Shown here piece by piece: positions 8,857 to 17,548 of a stretch of DNA of 64,000 nucleotides (positions are counted from its first letter, which is position 1; every line of letters starts with the position of its first letter). The position numbers and the translations under genes were made by a program. This DNA comes from Phytopseudomonas flavescens (lineage in GTDB: Bacteria; Pseudomonadota; Gammaproteobacteria; Pseudomonadales; Pseudomonadaceae). The stretch spans positions 1-64,000 of the forward strand of contig NZ_FNDG01000022.1 of assembly GCF_900100535.1 (NCBI RefSeq). Direction: 5' to 3'. The notes beneath the pieces are model-generated. The model searched no databases. It was not told the DNA's origin and saw nothing but the letters and a program-made list of their open reading frames with translations.

Positions 8857-9555
8857 ATGTCCGCCGCAGATAAGGTCAAGCTGGAAGCTGGCTGGAAACA
8901 GGCGCTTCACGAGGAGTTCGACAAGCCCTACATGCAGGCGCTGGGAGATTTCCTGCGTCAGGAAAAGGCTGCCGGCAAAGCGATCTATCCGCCTGGGCCG
9001 CTTATTTTCAATGCGCTCGATTCCACGCCCCTGGATCGAGTCAAGGTGGTGATCATTGGCCAGGATCCTTACCACGGGCCGGGGCAGGCCCATGGTCTGT
9101 GTTTCTCCGTACAGCCAGGCGTGGCGATACCGCCGTCGCTGGTGAACATTTATAAAGAGCTCAAACGCGATCTCAACCTCGACATGCCCAGTCACGGCTA
9201 TCTGCAGTCCTGGGCCGAGCAGGGCGTGTTGTTGCTCAATACATCGCTGACCGTGGAGCGTGGCAATGCCGGTTCCCACGCTGCCAAGGGTTGGCAGCCA
9301 TTCACTGACCGGATCATCTCGATGGTCAGCGAGCAGCGCCCGCACCTGGTCTTTCTGCTCTGGGGAGCCCATGCGCAGAGCAAGGAGCGTCTGATCGACA
9401 CCGGCAAGCACCTGGTGTTGCGTTCGCCGCATCCGTCACCGCTGTCCGCGCACCGCGGCTTTATCGGCAACGGCCATTTCAGCCGCACCAACAAATTCCT
9501 CGAGCAGCACGGCCTGGCACCTGTCGACTGGCGATTGCCGCCTGTCCAGCAATGA
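8857..9555 (+). CDS. ung: Uracil-DNA glycosylase
   Basis: Base-excision repair enzyme that removes uracil from DNA. The 232-residue protein has the family-1 water-activating motif GQDPYHGPGQAHG with catalytic Asp70, the uracil-binding segment LLLNTSLTVERG, and the HPSPLS loop with His192. The ATG at 8857 follows GGGGAGCAGGC, a good ribosome-binding site. The open frame continues upstream without family similarity, so this start is preferred. It is convergent with the lipoprotein gene and the two stop codons abut. Confidence 0.97.
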   Translation: MSAADKVKLEAGWKQALHEEFDKPYMQALGDFLRQEKAAGKAIYPPGPLIFNALDSTPLDRVKVVIIGQDPYHGPGQAHGLCFSVQPGVAIPPSLVNIYKELKRDLNLDMPSHGYLQSWAEQGVLLLNTSLTVERGNAGSHAAKGWQPFTDRIISMVSEQRPHLVFLLWGAHAQSKERLIDTGKHLVLRSPHPSPLSAHRGFIGNGHFSRTNKFLEQHGLAPVDWRLPPVQQ

Positions 9556-10410
9556 TCAACCGGTACAGATCTGGCTTGCCAGATCGCTCTGTATGGACGC
9601 GAAACGTTGGGCTGCACGCGTTCGTTGCCGCTCATCGGCGGCGGTCAGCAGGTCACTGAGCAAGGCAGCCAAGGCTTGGCGTGATTGCTCGTAGGCCAGC
9701 TTCGCCTGCTCATCGTGGGCGCCGCGACGGTTCTCCAGCACCTGGGTCATGCGTTCGGCGAAGCCCGCTTGGTCGCGTGCATCCAGCGCTGCACGAAACT
9801 CACTCTGCCAGCGTGCGCGATTCTCCAGCCATTGACGATTCTGCTCGCGGCGTTCGCTGGCCCATCGGCCAATCCTTGCGCGCTGCACGTCATTCAGTTT
9901 CCCGAACCAGGGGACGAGGCGTTTCTCCAGGCGCTCGGCACGCTCGCTGATCTGGGTGGCCAAGGGGGGCTCGAGAAACTTCTGATGATCGTCGAGGTTG
10001 TCTTTCTCCATACGCGCATAGAGGCGCTCGACCTGCCGGGGACGCAGGCCAGCGAGCAACGAAACCGCGGTTGAATGGGTCTCTTGCACGATGTTGTGAT
10101 ACGCCTGCTCGGCATCGATCATCTGCGCTTCGAGTTGCGCAGCCTCGGGGGCTGGCTCCTGCAGCAGCTCCCCGGTGCGTTGCAGCCAGTCCACGTAACG
10201 TGGCAGCTCGGTGCTGCAATGCCATTGGAGGTGCGCCTGCAGGCGTGGTTTGAACCAGGCTTTCTGTTGCGAATCGAGATCCAGGTACTGGTTTACCCGC
10301 CAGGGAATTACCCAGTCGAGATTGCGATAGGCCAGGCTCGTCTGGCTGCAGGCGCTCGCCAGCAGGCCGAGCGATAACAGCAGGGACAGGCCTTTCAGAT
10401 AAGCAGACAT
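9556..10410 (-). CDS. DUF6279-family lipoprotein
   Basis: The protein is 284 residues from the ATG at 10410, chosen because GAGGAGG lies 9 bases upstream. A lipoprotein signal peptide ends at LASAC, giving Cys21 as the lipidated residue. The mature part is strongly helical and rich in Arg, Gln and Glu (VNQYLDLDSQQKAW, ERLEKRLVPWFGKLND), and so probably periplasmic. It resembles the DUF6279 lipoproteins of pseudomonads. I know of no defined function. Its position beside ung matches the order I recall in P. aeruginosa. Confidence 0.7.
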   Translation of the reverse strand: MSAYLKGLSLLLSLGLLASACSQTSLAYRNLDWVIPWRVNQYLDLDSQQKAWFKPRLQAHLQWHCSTELPRYVDWLQRTGELLQEPAPEAAQLEAQMIDAEQAYHNIVQETHSTAVSLLAGLRPRQVERLYARMEKDNLDDHQKFLEPPLATQISERAERLEKRLVPWFGKLNDVQRARIGRWASERREQNRQWLENRARWQSEFRAALDARDQAGFAERMTQVLENRRGAHDEQAKLAYEQSRQALAALLSDLLTAADERQRTRAAQRFASIQSDLASQICTG

Positions 10411-10830
10411 GGATGAACGCCTCCTCACGAGCACTCCGGGGAATGAGAGTACGTCAGTGATGTGGACAGCGGGTGGTCTGACATATTTAGCTAAAAAAGG
10501 CCGGGATCGAGCTTAGGGGCCGTTCGCAACGCCTGTAGAGGGGATGGGCCACTCGTGTGTCGAGCACACCGCGGGCTCACGCGCTGAGCGCCGCGGATGG
10601 CGGCCATGGCATGGATTTACTGGCATGCTCGCCCTCGTTCGCGGCAACACCTCGCTCCGGGCGGGCTCCTGTGCGGCAGGTATCGAGACTATGGCCAGGC
10701 TTCCTCGCCGGAACGATGCTGCTTTCACAAGGAAAGCAGCATTTTCCTGGCTGAACAGCATCATCGGGTCAACCGGGTGCTGTGTGGGACCCGCTGCACG
10801 AGCGCCTCGGGTCGTCGCGAGCCTCGCCGC
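10411..10830. other. 420-bp gap without a gene
   Basis: No open frame here has convincing codon use or similarity. The only structure I see is the hairpin at 10716-10742. In P. aeruginosa I recall one extra small conserved gene near this position; nothing equivalent is recognisable here. Confidence 0.5.
10716..10746. terminator. Perfect 11-bp hairpin downstream of tctA
   Basis: ATGCTGCTTTC (10716-10726) and GAAAGCAGCAT (10732-10742) pair perfectly around ACAAG, followed on the plus strand by TTTCC. It lies about 90 bp past the tctA stop. The T-rich tail is on the plus side and weak, so its role as terminator of the minus-strand tctCBA operon is uncertain. Confidence 0.4.
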
Positions 10831-12345
10831 TCACGCATTGGCAGCTGCGGCCTGACGCTGACTGCGTTTACGCCAGCTGCGGTAGAAGGGCAGGGCGATC
10901 ATCGCCACGATCAGTGTCCACACGCCCCAGGTGATCGGGCTGGCGAACAGAATGCCCAGCTCGCCATTGGAGATCGACAGCGCACGACGCAGGTTCTGCT
11001 CCATCAGGCCACCGAGGATGAAACCGAGCAGAATCGCCGAGAGCGGGAAGTCCATCTTGCGCAATATGTAGCCGGCGACGCCGATACCGATCATCAGGAA
11101 CAGATCGAACGCAGTGGCGTGCACCGCGTAAACGCCGATCGAGGTGATGATGGCGATGGCCGGCACCAGGGCCCAGTACGGCACGGCGAGGATCTTGGTG
11201 AAGATCTTGATCATCGGCACGTTCATCACGATCAGCATGATGTTGGCGACGAACAGCGAGGCGATCAGGCCCCAGACGATATCCGGCTGGTCGCGGAACA
11301 GCAGCGGGCCAGGGGTGATGTTGTACAGCGTCAGGGCGCCGAGCATCACTGCGGTGGTGCCGGAGCCGGGTACGCCGAGGGTCAGCATCGGCACCATGGA
11401 GCCGCACGCCGAGGCGCTGTTGGCGGTTTCTGGTGCGGCCAGGCCGCGCAGGTCACCTTCGCCGAACTTGTTGTCTTTGGTGGCCAGGCGTTTTTCGCTC
11501 ATGTAGGCAACGGCACTGGCCAGGGTCGCACCGGCGCCCGGCAGGATGCCCAGACCGAAGCCGACTGCGCCGCTGCGCAGGTTGGTGGCCAGTACCGACA
11601 GGCCTTCCTTGAGGTTGAACAGCATGCGGCCCTTGGCTTCGATGGCCTTCTGGCCATGGTGAGTGCGCTCGAGCAGGACGAGGATCTCGCTGACCGAGAA
11701 CAGGCCGAGCACCAGCACCACGAACTGGATACCGTCGGCCAGGCCGAGGCTGCCGAACGTGAAGCGGTAGACGCCGCTGTTGGAGTCGATGCCGACACAG
11801 GACAGGAACAGGCCGATACAGGCAGCGATCGCGGTCTTCATCGGTTTGTTGCCGGCCATGCCGGCCAGGCAGACGATGGCGAACACCATCAATACGAAGT
11901 ACTCGGCAGGGCCGAAGGCGACTGCCCAACTGGCCAGCAGCGGGGCGAAGATCACCACGCCACAGGTCGCCATCAGGCCACCGACGAACGAGCTCCAGGC
12001 CGAGATAGACAGGGCTACGCCCGCCTTGCCCTGGCGTGCCAGCGGGTAGCCGTCGAGGGTGGTCATCACCGCCGAGGCTTCACCCGGGATATTCAGCAGG
12101 ATCGAAGAAATACGGCCACCGTATTCGCAGCCCAGGTATACGGCGGCGAGCAGGATCAGCGCGGTTTCCGGCGGCAGGCCGAGGGCGAAGGCAATGGGGA
12201 TCAGCAGCGCCACCCCGTTGATCGGTCCGAGACCCGGCAACAGGCCGACGATGGTGCCGATCAGGGTGCCGCACAATGCGGTGAACAGGTTGTAGGGGCT
12301 CAGGGCGACGCCGAAGCCCTGACCCAGGTAGCTAAAGGTATCCAC
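10831..12345 (-). CDS. tctA: Tripartite tricarboxylate transporter, large membrane subunit TctA
   Basis: The 504-residue protein has about 12 membrane segments and contains GTIVGLLPGLGPINGVALL and a later GLGILPGAGATLASAVAY, the two related TctA motifs. With TctB and TctC it would import citrate or a related tricarboxylate. It starts with GTG at 12345, three bases after the tctB stop, and its ribosome-binding site GGAG lies inside the end of tctB. It is last in the operon tctC-tctB-tctA. The adjacent tctDE two-component pair is the expected regulator. Confidence 0.93.
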   Translation of the reverse strand: MDTFSYLGQGFGVALSPYNLFTALCGTLIGTIVGLLPGLGPINGVALLIPIAFALGLPPETALILLAAVYLGCEYGGRISSILLNIPGEASAVMTTLDGYPLARQGKAGVALSISAWSSFVGGLMATCGVVIFAPLLASWAVAFGPAEYFVLMVFAIVCLAGMAGNKPMKTAIAACIGLFLSCVGIDSNSGVYRFTFGSLGLADGIQFVVLVLGLFSVSEILVLLERTHHGQKAIEAKGRMLFNLKEGLSVLATNLRSGAVGFGLGILPGAGATLASAVAYMSEKRLATKDNKFGEGDLRGLAAPETANSASACGSMVPMLTLGVPGSGTTAVMLGALTLYNITPGPLLFRDQPDIVWGLIASLFVANIMLIVMNVPMIKIFTKILAVPYWALVPAIAIITSIGVYAVHATAFDLFLMIGIGVAGYILRKMDFPLSAILLGFILGGLMEQNLRRALSISNGELGILFASPITWGVWTLIVAMIALPFYRSWRKRSQRQAAAANA

Positions 12346-12348
12346 GGA

Positions 12349-12807
12349 TCAGATCTCCAGGGAGGATAGGATGCCGAGAGGCAGGGGAACGTCGAGAATC
12401 TTGTCGAACAACAGGTACAGGCCGACCGCCAGCAGCACACCGGAAATCACGCTGGCGATCCAGGTGCCTTCGTACAAGCGGGCCATGGCGATGCCGAAGA
12501 TCAGGCTGGCCGGCACGAAACCCAGGGGCTCGAACAGCGCGGCGTAGATGGTGAGGATCACCACGCAGCCGACCACCTTGCCGATCACGTGCTTGTCGAG
12601 AGGGGGCTCGTCGTTGTGCGACCTGCTGCTGGACGGCTTCTTGACCAGCAGATAGATGGCGCCCAGCCCCATGAGGATCAGCAGCAGCAGCGGGTAGGCG
12701 CGAGGGCCGACCGGCTCGTAGGAGAAGGGCGCATGATAGCCCCAGGCGACGATGCCCAGTCCGACACAGGCGAGCAGCAGCACCACGCCGAAAATGCGTT
12801 GTGACAT
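12349..12807 (-). CDS. tctB: Tripartite tricarboxylate transporter, small membrane subunit TctB
   Basis: The 152-residue protein has four predicted membrane helices (about 4-22, 37-57, 76-105 and 120-140), the usual TctB layout. The ATG at 12807 gives MSQRIFGVVLLL and follows a GAGGA box. Two in-frame earlier starts would add a hydrophilic tail with no family precedent. It sits between tctC and tctA in one direction. Confidence 0.88.
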   Translation of the reverse strand: MSQRIFGVVLLLACVGLGIVAWGYHAPFSYEPVGPRAYPLLLLILMGLGAIYLLVKKPSSSRSHNDEPPLDKHVIGKVVGCVVILTIYAALFEPLGFVPASLIFGIAMARLYEGTWIASVISGVLLAVGLYLLFDKILDVPLPLGILSSLEI

Positions 12808-12845
12808 GAGGAAGTCCTCGTTTTTTGACAATGGCAAAAGCACCC

Positions 12846-12860
12846 CCTGGGCAATGCCCA
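12846..12860. promoter_or_regulatory. Small hairpin between tctC and tctB
   Basis: CTGGGC-AAT-GCCCAG forms a 6-bp stem in the 90-bp gap after tctC. A processing or stabilising stem after the binding-protein gene would explain higher TctC yield than TctBA, as is common for binding-protein operons. This is inference from position. Confidence 0.35.
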
Positions 12861-12897
12861 GAGGATGACAAAGGTCGTGGCTAATCGGTGGTGTGCG

Positions 12898-13881
12898 TTA
12901 CTGCTGTATCAGGCCGAACTCCTGGGCCAGTTCCTTGTATTGGGCGACTTGCTTCTTCACGTAGCCGTCGAGTTCCTCACCCGTCATGGAGAACGGGTAG
13001 AGTTCGCGGTCTTCGCGCAGTTTGGCGAAGTCGTCGGAAGCCAGCAGTTGGTCGAAGGAATTCTTCCACCAGGCGTAGGCTTCGTCGCTGACCTTCGGGC
13101 CCAGGTAGAAACCACGGATTACCGGCCAGACCACATCAAAGCCTTGCTCTTTTGCCGTCGGGATGCCGGACACAGCGCTGCCCGGCAGGCGCTCTTCGGA
13201 GAACACCGCGAGGATGCGCATGTCGCCGCTCTCGATATGCGGAACGGAGTCGGAGATGTCGGTACTGGCCACCTGGATATGGCCGCCGAGCAAAGCGGTG
13301 GCCAGCTCGCCGCCGCCTTCCATCGCCACGTAGCGCAGCTCTCGCGGGTCGATACCGGCCGCGCGGGCGATCAGTGCGGTCTGCATCCAGTCCTGGCTGC
13401 CGACGGTGCCACCGGAGCCGATGACCACCTTGCCCGGGTTGTCCTTGAGCGCCTTGACCAGGTCATCCAGCGTCTTGTACGGGGAGTCCTTGCGTACCGC
13501 CAGGGCGCCGTAGCTGGTGCCGACGCCGGCCAGCCACTTCACGGCGTTTTCGTCGAAACGGCCGAACTTGCCCTGGGCCAGGTTGAGCAGCGATCCGCTG
13601 GAGAAGGCCGTGATGGTGCCGGCATCGGCAGGACGCTGGGCGACCACTGCGTTGTAGGCCACCGCACCCACGCCGCCTGGCATGTAGGTCACCCGCATCG
13701 GCGATTTCAGCAGTTTGCTTTGCACCAGAGCGCTTTGCGCCAGTTTGCAGGTCAGGTCGAAGCCACCGCCCGGCGCTGCCGGGGCGATGCACTCGGGGCG
13801 GCGCGGTTCATCGGCCAGCAAGGGGCTGGCGAAGGCCATGCAGGCTGCCGTCAGGGCTATACGGGTGAACGCGGTTTTCAT
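12898..13881 (-). CDS. tctC: Tripartite tricarboxylate transporter, periplasmic binding protein TctC
   Basis: The 327-residue protein has a signal peptide (MKTAFTRIALTAACMAFASPLLA), then RPECIAPAAPGGGFDLTCKLA, the ligand-loop signature of TctC/Bug-type receptors, and later GSGGTVGSQDW. It delivers tricarboxylate to TctAB. The start at 13881 is set by the signal peptide and an AGAGGGAT box. It is the first gene of the operon. Confidence 0.92.
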   Translation of the reverse strand: MKTAFTRIALTAACMAFASPLLADEPRRPECIAPAAPGGGFDLTCKLAQSALVQSKLLKSPMRVTYMPGGVGAVAYNAVVAQRPADAGTITAFSSGSLLNLAQGKFGRFDENAVKWLAGVGTSYGALAVRKDSPYKTLDDLVKALKDNPGKVVIGSGGTVGSQDWMQTALIARAAGIDPRELRYVAMEGGGELATALLGGHIQVASTDISDSVPHIESGDMRILAVFSEERLPGSAVSGIPTAKEQGFDVVWPVIRGFYLGPKVSDEAYAWWKNSFDQLLASDDFAKLREDRELYPFSMTGEELDGYVKKQVAQYKELAQEFGLIQQ

Positions 13882-14566
13882 GAAAGATCCCTCTGGATTT
13901 TTATTGTGAGTTAGCAGATCGGCAGTGTGCAGCCGACGACGGTTCGATTGTCTTGCGTATCGTGGGCGAATGAGAAATAGCGTCCGCCCACCCCTCCTGG
14001 CGAAGGTGGAGTGCATGCCGGCCAGATCAGATTATCGAGAGTGATAGTGCCTGCATGGCACCCCTTCTCGCTGCCGAGCGTATTGGCTTAGCGGCCGCTG
14101 GATGCACAATCGAAGGCGTTGTCCAGCGCCTGTCGCTGACGCTCAGACCGTCAGGTCGCAATGATAGAAGCACGCCACCGGCGGACAGTCGCGGCAGCAG
14201 GCGGCTACCATTGAGGCTGGCGAAGCTGTGTTCGAGACGGGCGGCGTGCGCCATCGGACTGGGCAGGGCGGTTGGCCGATCAGGGCCAAGCGGGCTCGGC
14301 GAGGGGGCAGCCTGGCACGGGGTAGCGCGCATGCGTGGTACTCCATTGTTATTGTTGTCACGAGCGCACACCACTGTGTGGATCGTTCTACGGGCGGATC
14401 TGGCCGTCCTGCGGTGATCCTAGGAGTGCAACCTTTCGCCAACCTTTCAGTACCGAAAGTTGTCCTATAAGCACCGCCGTCGCACGCCATAACTGCCAAG
14501 TTACCGCGCGACCGGTAAACTCTCGCCACGCGTGGTGGTCAGTCATGGTTCGGTGTGGAGGTTGCA
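13882..14566. other. 685-bp gap between tctC and tctD, no gene recognised
   Basis: Divergent intergenic region that must hold promoters for tctCBA and tctDE. The open frames present here lack coding character. In P. aeruginosa I recall the tricarboxylate porin gene opdH at this place; no porin-like frame is visible on either strand. I see no TctD-type operator I could defend. Confidence 0.5.
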
Positions 14567-15238
14567 GTGCGTATTCTGCTGGTCGAGGATCATCCGCAAT
14601 TGGCGGCAAGCGTTACCCAGGCGCTCAAGAGTGCCGGTTGGACCGTGGATGTTCTGCATGATGGCGTGGCTGCTGACCTGGCGCTGAGCAGCGAGGAATA
14701 CGCGTTGGCGATCCTCGACGTGGGGCTGCCGCGTATGGACGGCTTCGACGTGCTGGCGCGTCTGCGGGCGCGGGGCAAGACCGTGCCGGTACTCATGCTC
14801 ACTGCTCGCGGCGAGGTCAAGGATCGGGTTCACGGCCTCAATCTGGGGGCCGACGATTACCTGGCCAAGCCCTTCGAACTGAGCGAGCTGGAAGCGCGTG
14901 TCAAAGCCTTGCTGAGGCGCAGCATGCTCGGCGGCGAACAGCAACTGCGCTGCGGTGATCTGGTCTATGACCTGGATACCCGGCGGTTCACGCTGCTGGA
15001 CGAGAGCCTCAATCTGACGTCTCGTGAACAGGCGGTGCTCGAAGCGATGATCGCCCGGCCGGGCCGGGTCATGAGCAAGGAACAGTTGGCGTCGCAGGTC
15101 TTCGGCCTGGACGAAGACGCGAGCGCCGACTCCATCGAGATCTACATCCATCGCCTGCGCAAGAAACTCGAGGGCGATTCGGTACGCATCGTCACCTTTC
15201 GTGGCCTCGGTTACCTGCTGGAAGCCACGGGTGGATAG
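14567..15238 (+). CDS. tctD: OmpR-family response regulator TctD
   Basis: The 223-residue protein has a receiver domain with acidic pocket ED at residues 7-8, phospho-acceptor Asp51 (LAILDVGLP) and the Lys of YLAKPFE near 101. A winged-helix output domain follows (LTSREQAVLEAMIARPG, IYIHRLRKKLE). It should activate the tctCBA genes. The GTG at 14567 is preferred over the GTG at 14555 because TGGAGGT lies just before it. It overlaps tctE by 8 bp. Confidence 0.92.
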   Translation: MRILLVEDHPQLAASVTQALKSAGWTVDVLHDGVAADLALSSEEYALAILDVGLPRMDGFDVLARLRARGKTVPVLMLTARGEVKDRVHGLNLGADDYLAKPFELSELEARVKALLRRSMLGGEQQLRCGDLVYDLDTRRFTLLDESLNLTSREQAVLEAMIARPGRVMSKEQLASQVFGLDEDASADSIEIYIHRLRKKLEGDSVRIVTFRGLGYLLEATGG

Positions 15239-16619
15239 GCCGGGCAGCCTGCGTGGAAGGCTGATCCGGCGACTGGCCCTGCTGTTCACGGTGATTCTGC
15301 TGGTCAGCAGCCTCACTGCCTACTGGAGTGCCCGGCACGCTGCTGACACGGCCTACGACCGAACCCTGCTGGCCTCTGCCCGAGCGATTTCCGATGGCCT
15401 CTACGCCGTGGAGGGGATGTTGAGCGCCAATGTCCCCTACATCGCCCTCGACACCTTCGCCTATGACAGTGCCGGACGTATCTACTACCAGGTGCTGGGC
15501 CCCAAGGGTGAGCTGGTATCCGGCTATGAGGATCTGCCAGCCGCACCACCGGATACGCCGCGAACCAACGATTATCCGGCCCTGGCCAAGTTCTACGACG
15601 GTGCCTACCGCGGTCAGGGCGTGCGAGTGGTGAGCTTTTTGCAGCCGGTCAGCGAGCCAGGCTACAGCGGCGTGGCCGAGATTCGCGTGGCGGAAACCCA
15701 GGGCGCGCGCGAGCGCATGACTCGTGACCTGCTGTTGGGCACCTTGTGGCGCATGGGGCTGCTGTCCATGAGTGCGCTGCTGCTGGTGTGGCTGGCTGTG
15801 AGCGCTGGCCTGCGTCCGCTGGAAAGCTTGCGGCGTACGGTGGCGGCGCGCAGCAGCGACGATCTGCGACCCTTGCCCGATGGCGACATGCCCCGTGAGC
15901 TGCGTCCTCTGGTCAACGCATTGAATCAGTTCAACGACCGCCTGCGTGGGCTGTTCGAACGCCAGTCTCAGTTCATCGCCGACGCCTCCCACGAGTTGCG
16001 CACGCCACTGGCAGCACTCAAGGCCCGGGTCGAGCTGGGCCTGCGTGATCGGCAGCCGGAGGTCTGGTACGCGACCCTGGAAGATGCCGCATTGAACGCC
16101 GATCGCTTGACGCACCTGGCCAACCAACTGCTGTCATTGGCGCGTATCGAAAGCGGTGCGCGGGCCATTGCCGAAGGTGGTGCGCTGCGCCTGGATCTCA
16201 GCCAACTGGCTCGAGAGCTGGGCATGGCATTGGCGCCGTTGGCCCATTCGCGGGGAGTCGCTCTGGCCCTGGAGGCCGAACAACCGGTGTGGATCCGTGG
16301 TGAGCCGACGCTATTGAACGAGCTGCTCTGCAACCTGCTCGATAATGCCATGGCCTACACCGAGGCCGGCGGCAACGTGATACTGCGGGTACTGGAACCG
16401 GGAGTGCTGGAGGTCGAGGATGACGGGCCAGGTATTCCCGAGGAGGATCGGGAACGGGTCTTCGAGCGTTTCTACCGGCGTCAGGCCCAGGGACTGGGGG
16501 CGGGCCTGGGGTTGGCCATCGTCGGGGAGATCTGTCGTGCACATCGCGCTGCGATCAGCCTGCATCAGGCCAACCCCCAGGGCCTGCTGGTTCGCGTGGC
16601 CTTCCACGAGCCGGGCTAG
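15231..16619 (+). CDS. tctE: Sensor histidine kinase TctE
   Basis: Inner-membrane kinase, 462 residues from the GTG at 15231, which overlaps the tctD stop. Membrane helix 1 is near 17-38, a periplasmic sensor part follows, and helix 2 is near 168-190. The H-box is FIADASHELRTPLAALKAR (His254). The ATP-binding part shows LLDNAMAYTEAGG (N box), VEDDGPGIPEED (G1) and GAGLGLAIVGEI (G2). It pairs with TctD to sense tricarboxylates. Confidence 0.92.
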   Translation: MDRPGSLRGRLIRRLALLFTVILLVSSLTAYWSARHAADTAYDRTLLASARAISDGLYAVEGMLSANVPYIALDTFAYDSAGRIYYQVLGPKGELVSGYEDLPAAPPDTPRTNDYPALAKFYDGAYRGQGVRVVSFLQPVSEPGYSGVAEIRVAETQGARERMTRDLLLGTLWRMGLLSMSALLLVWLAVSAGLRPLESLRRTVAARSSDDLRPLPDGDMPRELRPLVNALNQFNDRLRGLFERQSQFIADASHELRTPLAALKARVELGLRDRQPEVWYATLEDAALNADRLTHLANQLLSLARIESGARAIAEGGALRLDLSQLARELGMALAPLAHSRGVALALEAEQPVWIRGEPTLLNELLCNLLDNAMAYTEAGGNVILRVLEPGVLEVEDDGPGIPEEDRERVFERFYRRQAQGLGAGLGLAIVGEICRAHRAAISLHQANPQGLLVRVAFHEPG

Positions 16620-16663
16620 CGCCCGGCTGGTTCAGCGATGCGCGCCGGTCCCGGGTGTGGCTG

Positions 16664-17500
16664 TCACTGCAGCATGGCCATGGCGGCGTCCATCGCGGCG
16701 GACAGGTCTTCGTCGGCATGCAGATCGATGTCCGGCTTGAGACCGAGCTTGGCGAAGGCTGGAATCTGGCCCCAGTCGAGTTGCGCGTAAGGGTGTGGTG
16801 TACCGATGTGGCTCTGCAGGGTGGCTACTTGGACGAGGTCGACGTAATCGACCTTGGCGCCGTTGCGGCTGAAGTTCAGGTACTGGCCGGGCACACAGGC
16901 GATCATTTCCGGGAACTCCCAGGTGCGCAGGATCTTGTCACCGATGATCGGGTGGATCTGTTCGATGACATGGTTGAGGCTGATAGAGTCAGCCAGCAGT
17001 TCGCTGTGTTCTTCCGCGTAGGTGAGAATCGGCAGTACGCCAATCTGGTGAACCAGCCCGGCCAGGGTCGCCTGATCCGGCATCAGGCGTGTGTAATGGC
17101 GGCTCAGTACGTGACAGATACCGGCGATCTCGGTGCTCTTGTTCCACACTTCGCGCATCTTGCGGTCCACCACGTCGGTGGTGGCCTGGAACATCTGCTC
17201 CATTGCCAGGCCGGTGGCCAGGTTGCAGGTGTAGTTGATGCCGAGGCGACCGATCGCCATCTGCAGGTCGGTGATTTCCCGGTTGGTGCGCAGCAACGGG
17301 CTGTTCACCACCTTGATGATGCGGGCGGTGAGCGCCGCGTCATTGCCGATGACCTTGCTCAACTCCGGGATGCCGACGTTCGGATCCTCCGCTGCCTCGC
17401 GAACTTTCAAGGCCACCTCGGGCAGGGTCGGTAGAACCAGCTCATCGTTGTCGATGGCCCTGGTCAGATCCAGTTGGACTTTCTCGGCGAGTTTGCTCAT
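16664..17500 (-). CDS. HDOD-domain protein
   Basis: The 278-residue protein is almost entirely one HDOD domain: LPTLPEVALKVREAAEDPNV, IGNDAALTARIIKVVNSP, then LGINYTCNLATGLAMEQMF and LVHQIGVLPIL. HDOD proteins are degenerate HD-hydrolase relatives linked to signalling, chemotaxis and stress. No catalytic HD pair or partner domain is present, so it probably acts by binding a partner. It is a single gene between the tct genes and ygfZ, as in P. aeruginosa. Confidence 0.85.
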   Translation of the reverse strand: MSKLAEKVQLDLTRAIDNDELVLPTLPEVALKVREAAEDPNVGIPELSKVIGNDAALTARIIKVVNSPLLRTNREITDLQMAIGRLGINYTCNLATGLAMEQMFQATTDVVDRKMREVWNKSTEIAGICHVLSRHYTRLMPDQATLAGLVHQIGVLPILTYAEEHSELLADSISLNHVIEQIHPIIGDKILRTWEFPEMIACVPGQYLNFSRNGAKVDYVDLVQVATLQSHIGTPHPYAQLDWGQIPAFAKLGLKPDIDLHADEDLSAAMDAAMAMLQ

Positions 17501-17548
17501 CGAATTCTCGTTATCGGCAGAGTGTTGGCGGACTGAGCGCAGTGTACG

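Noticed and set aside
8671..9432. Long upstream in-frame extension of the second crotonase-family gene to 9432
   Set aside because: The extension covers the antisense strand of ung and has no similarity; the protein from 8670 has the normal family length.
14027..14529. Open frames of 115-128 codons on both strands in the tctC-tctD gap
   Set aside because: Translations are Pro/Arg/Ala-rich without any porin, membrane or family pattern, and none has a convincing ribosome-binding site.
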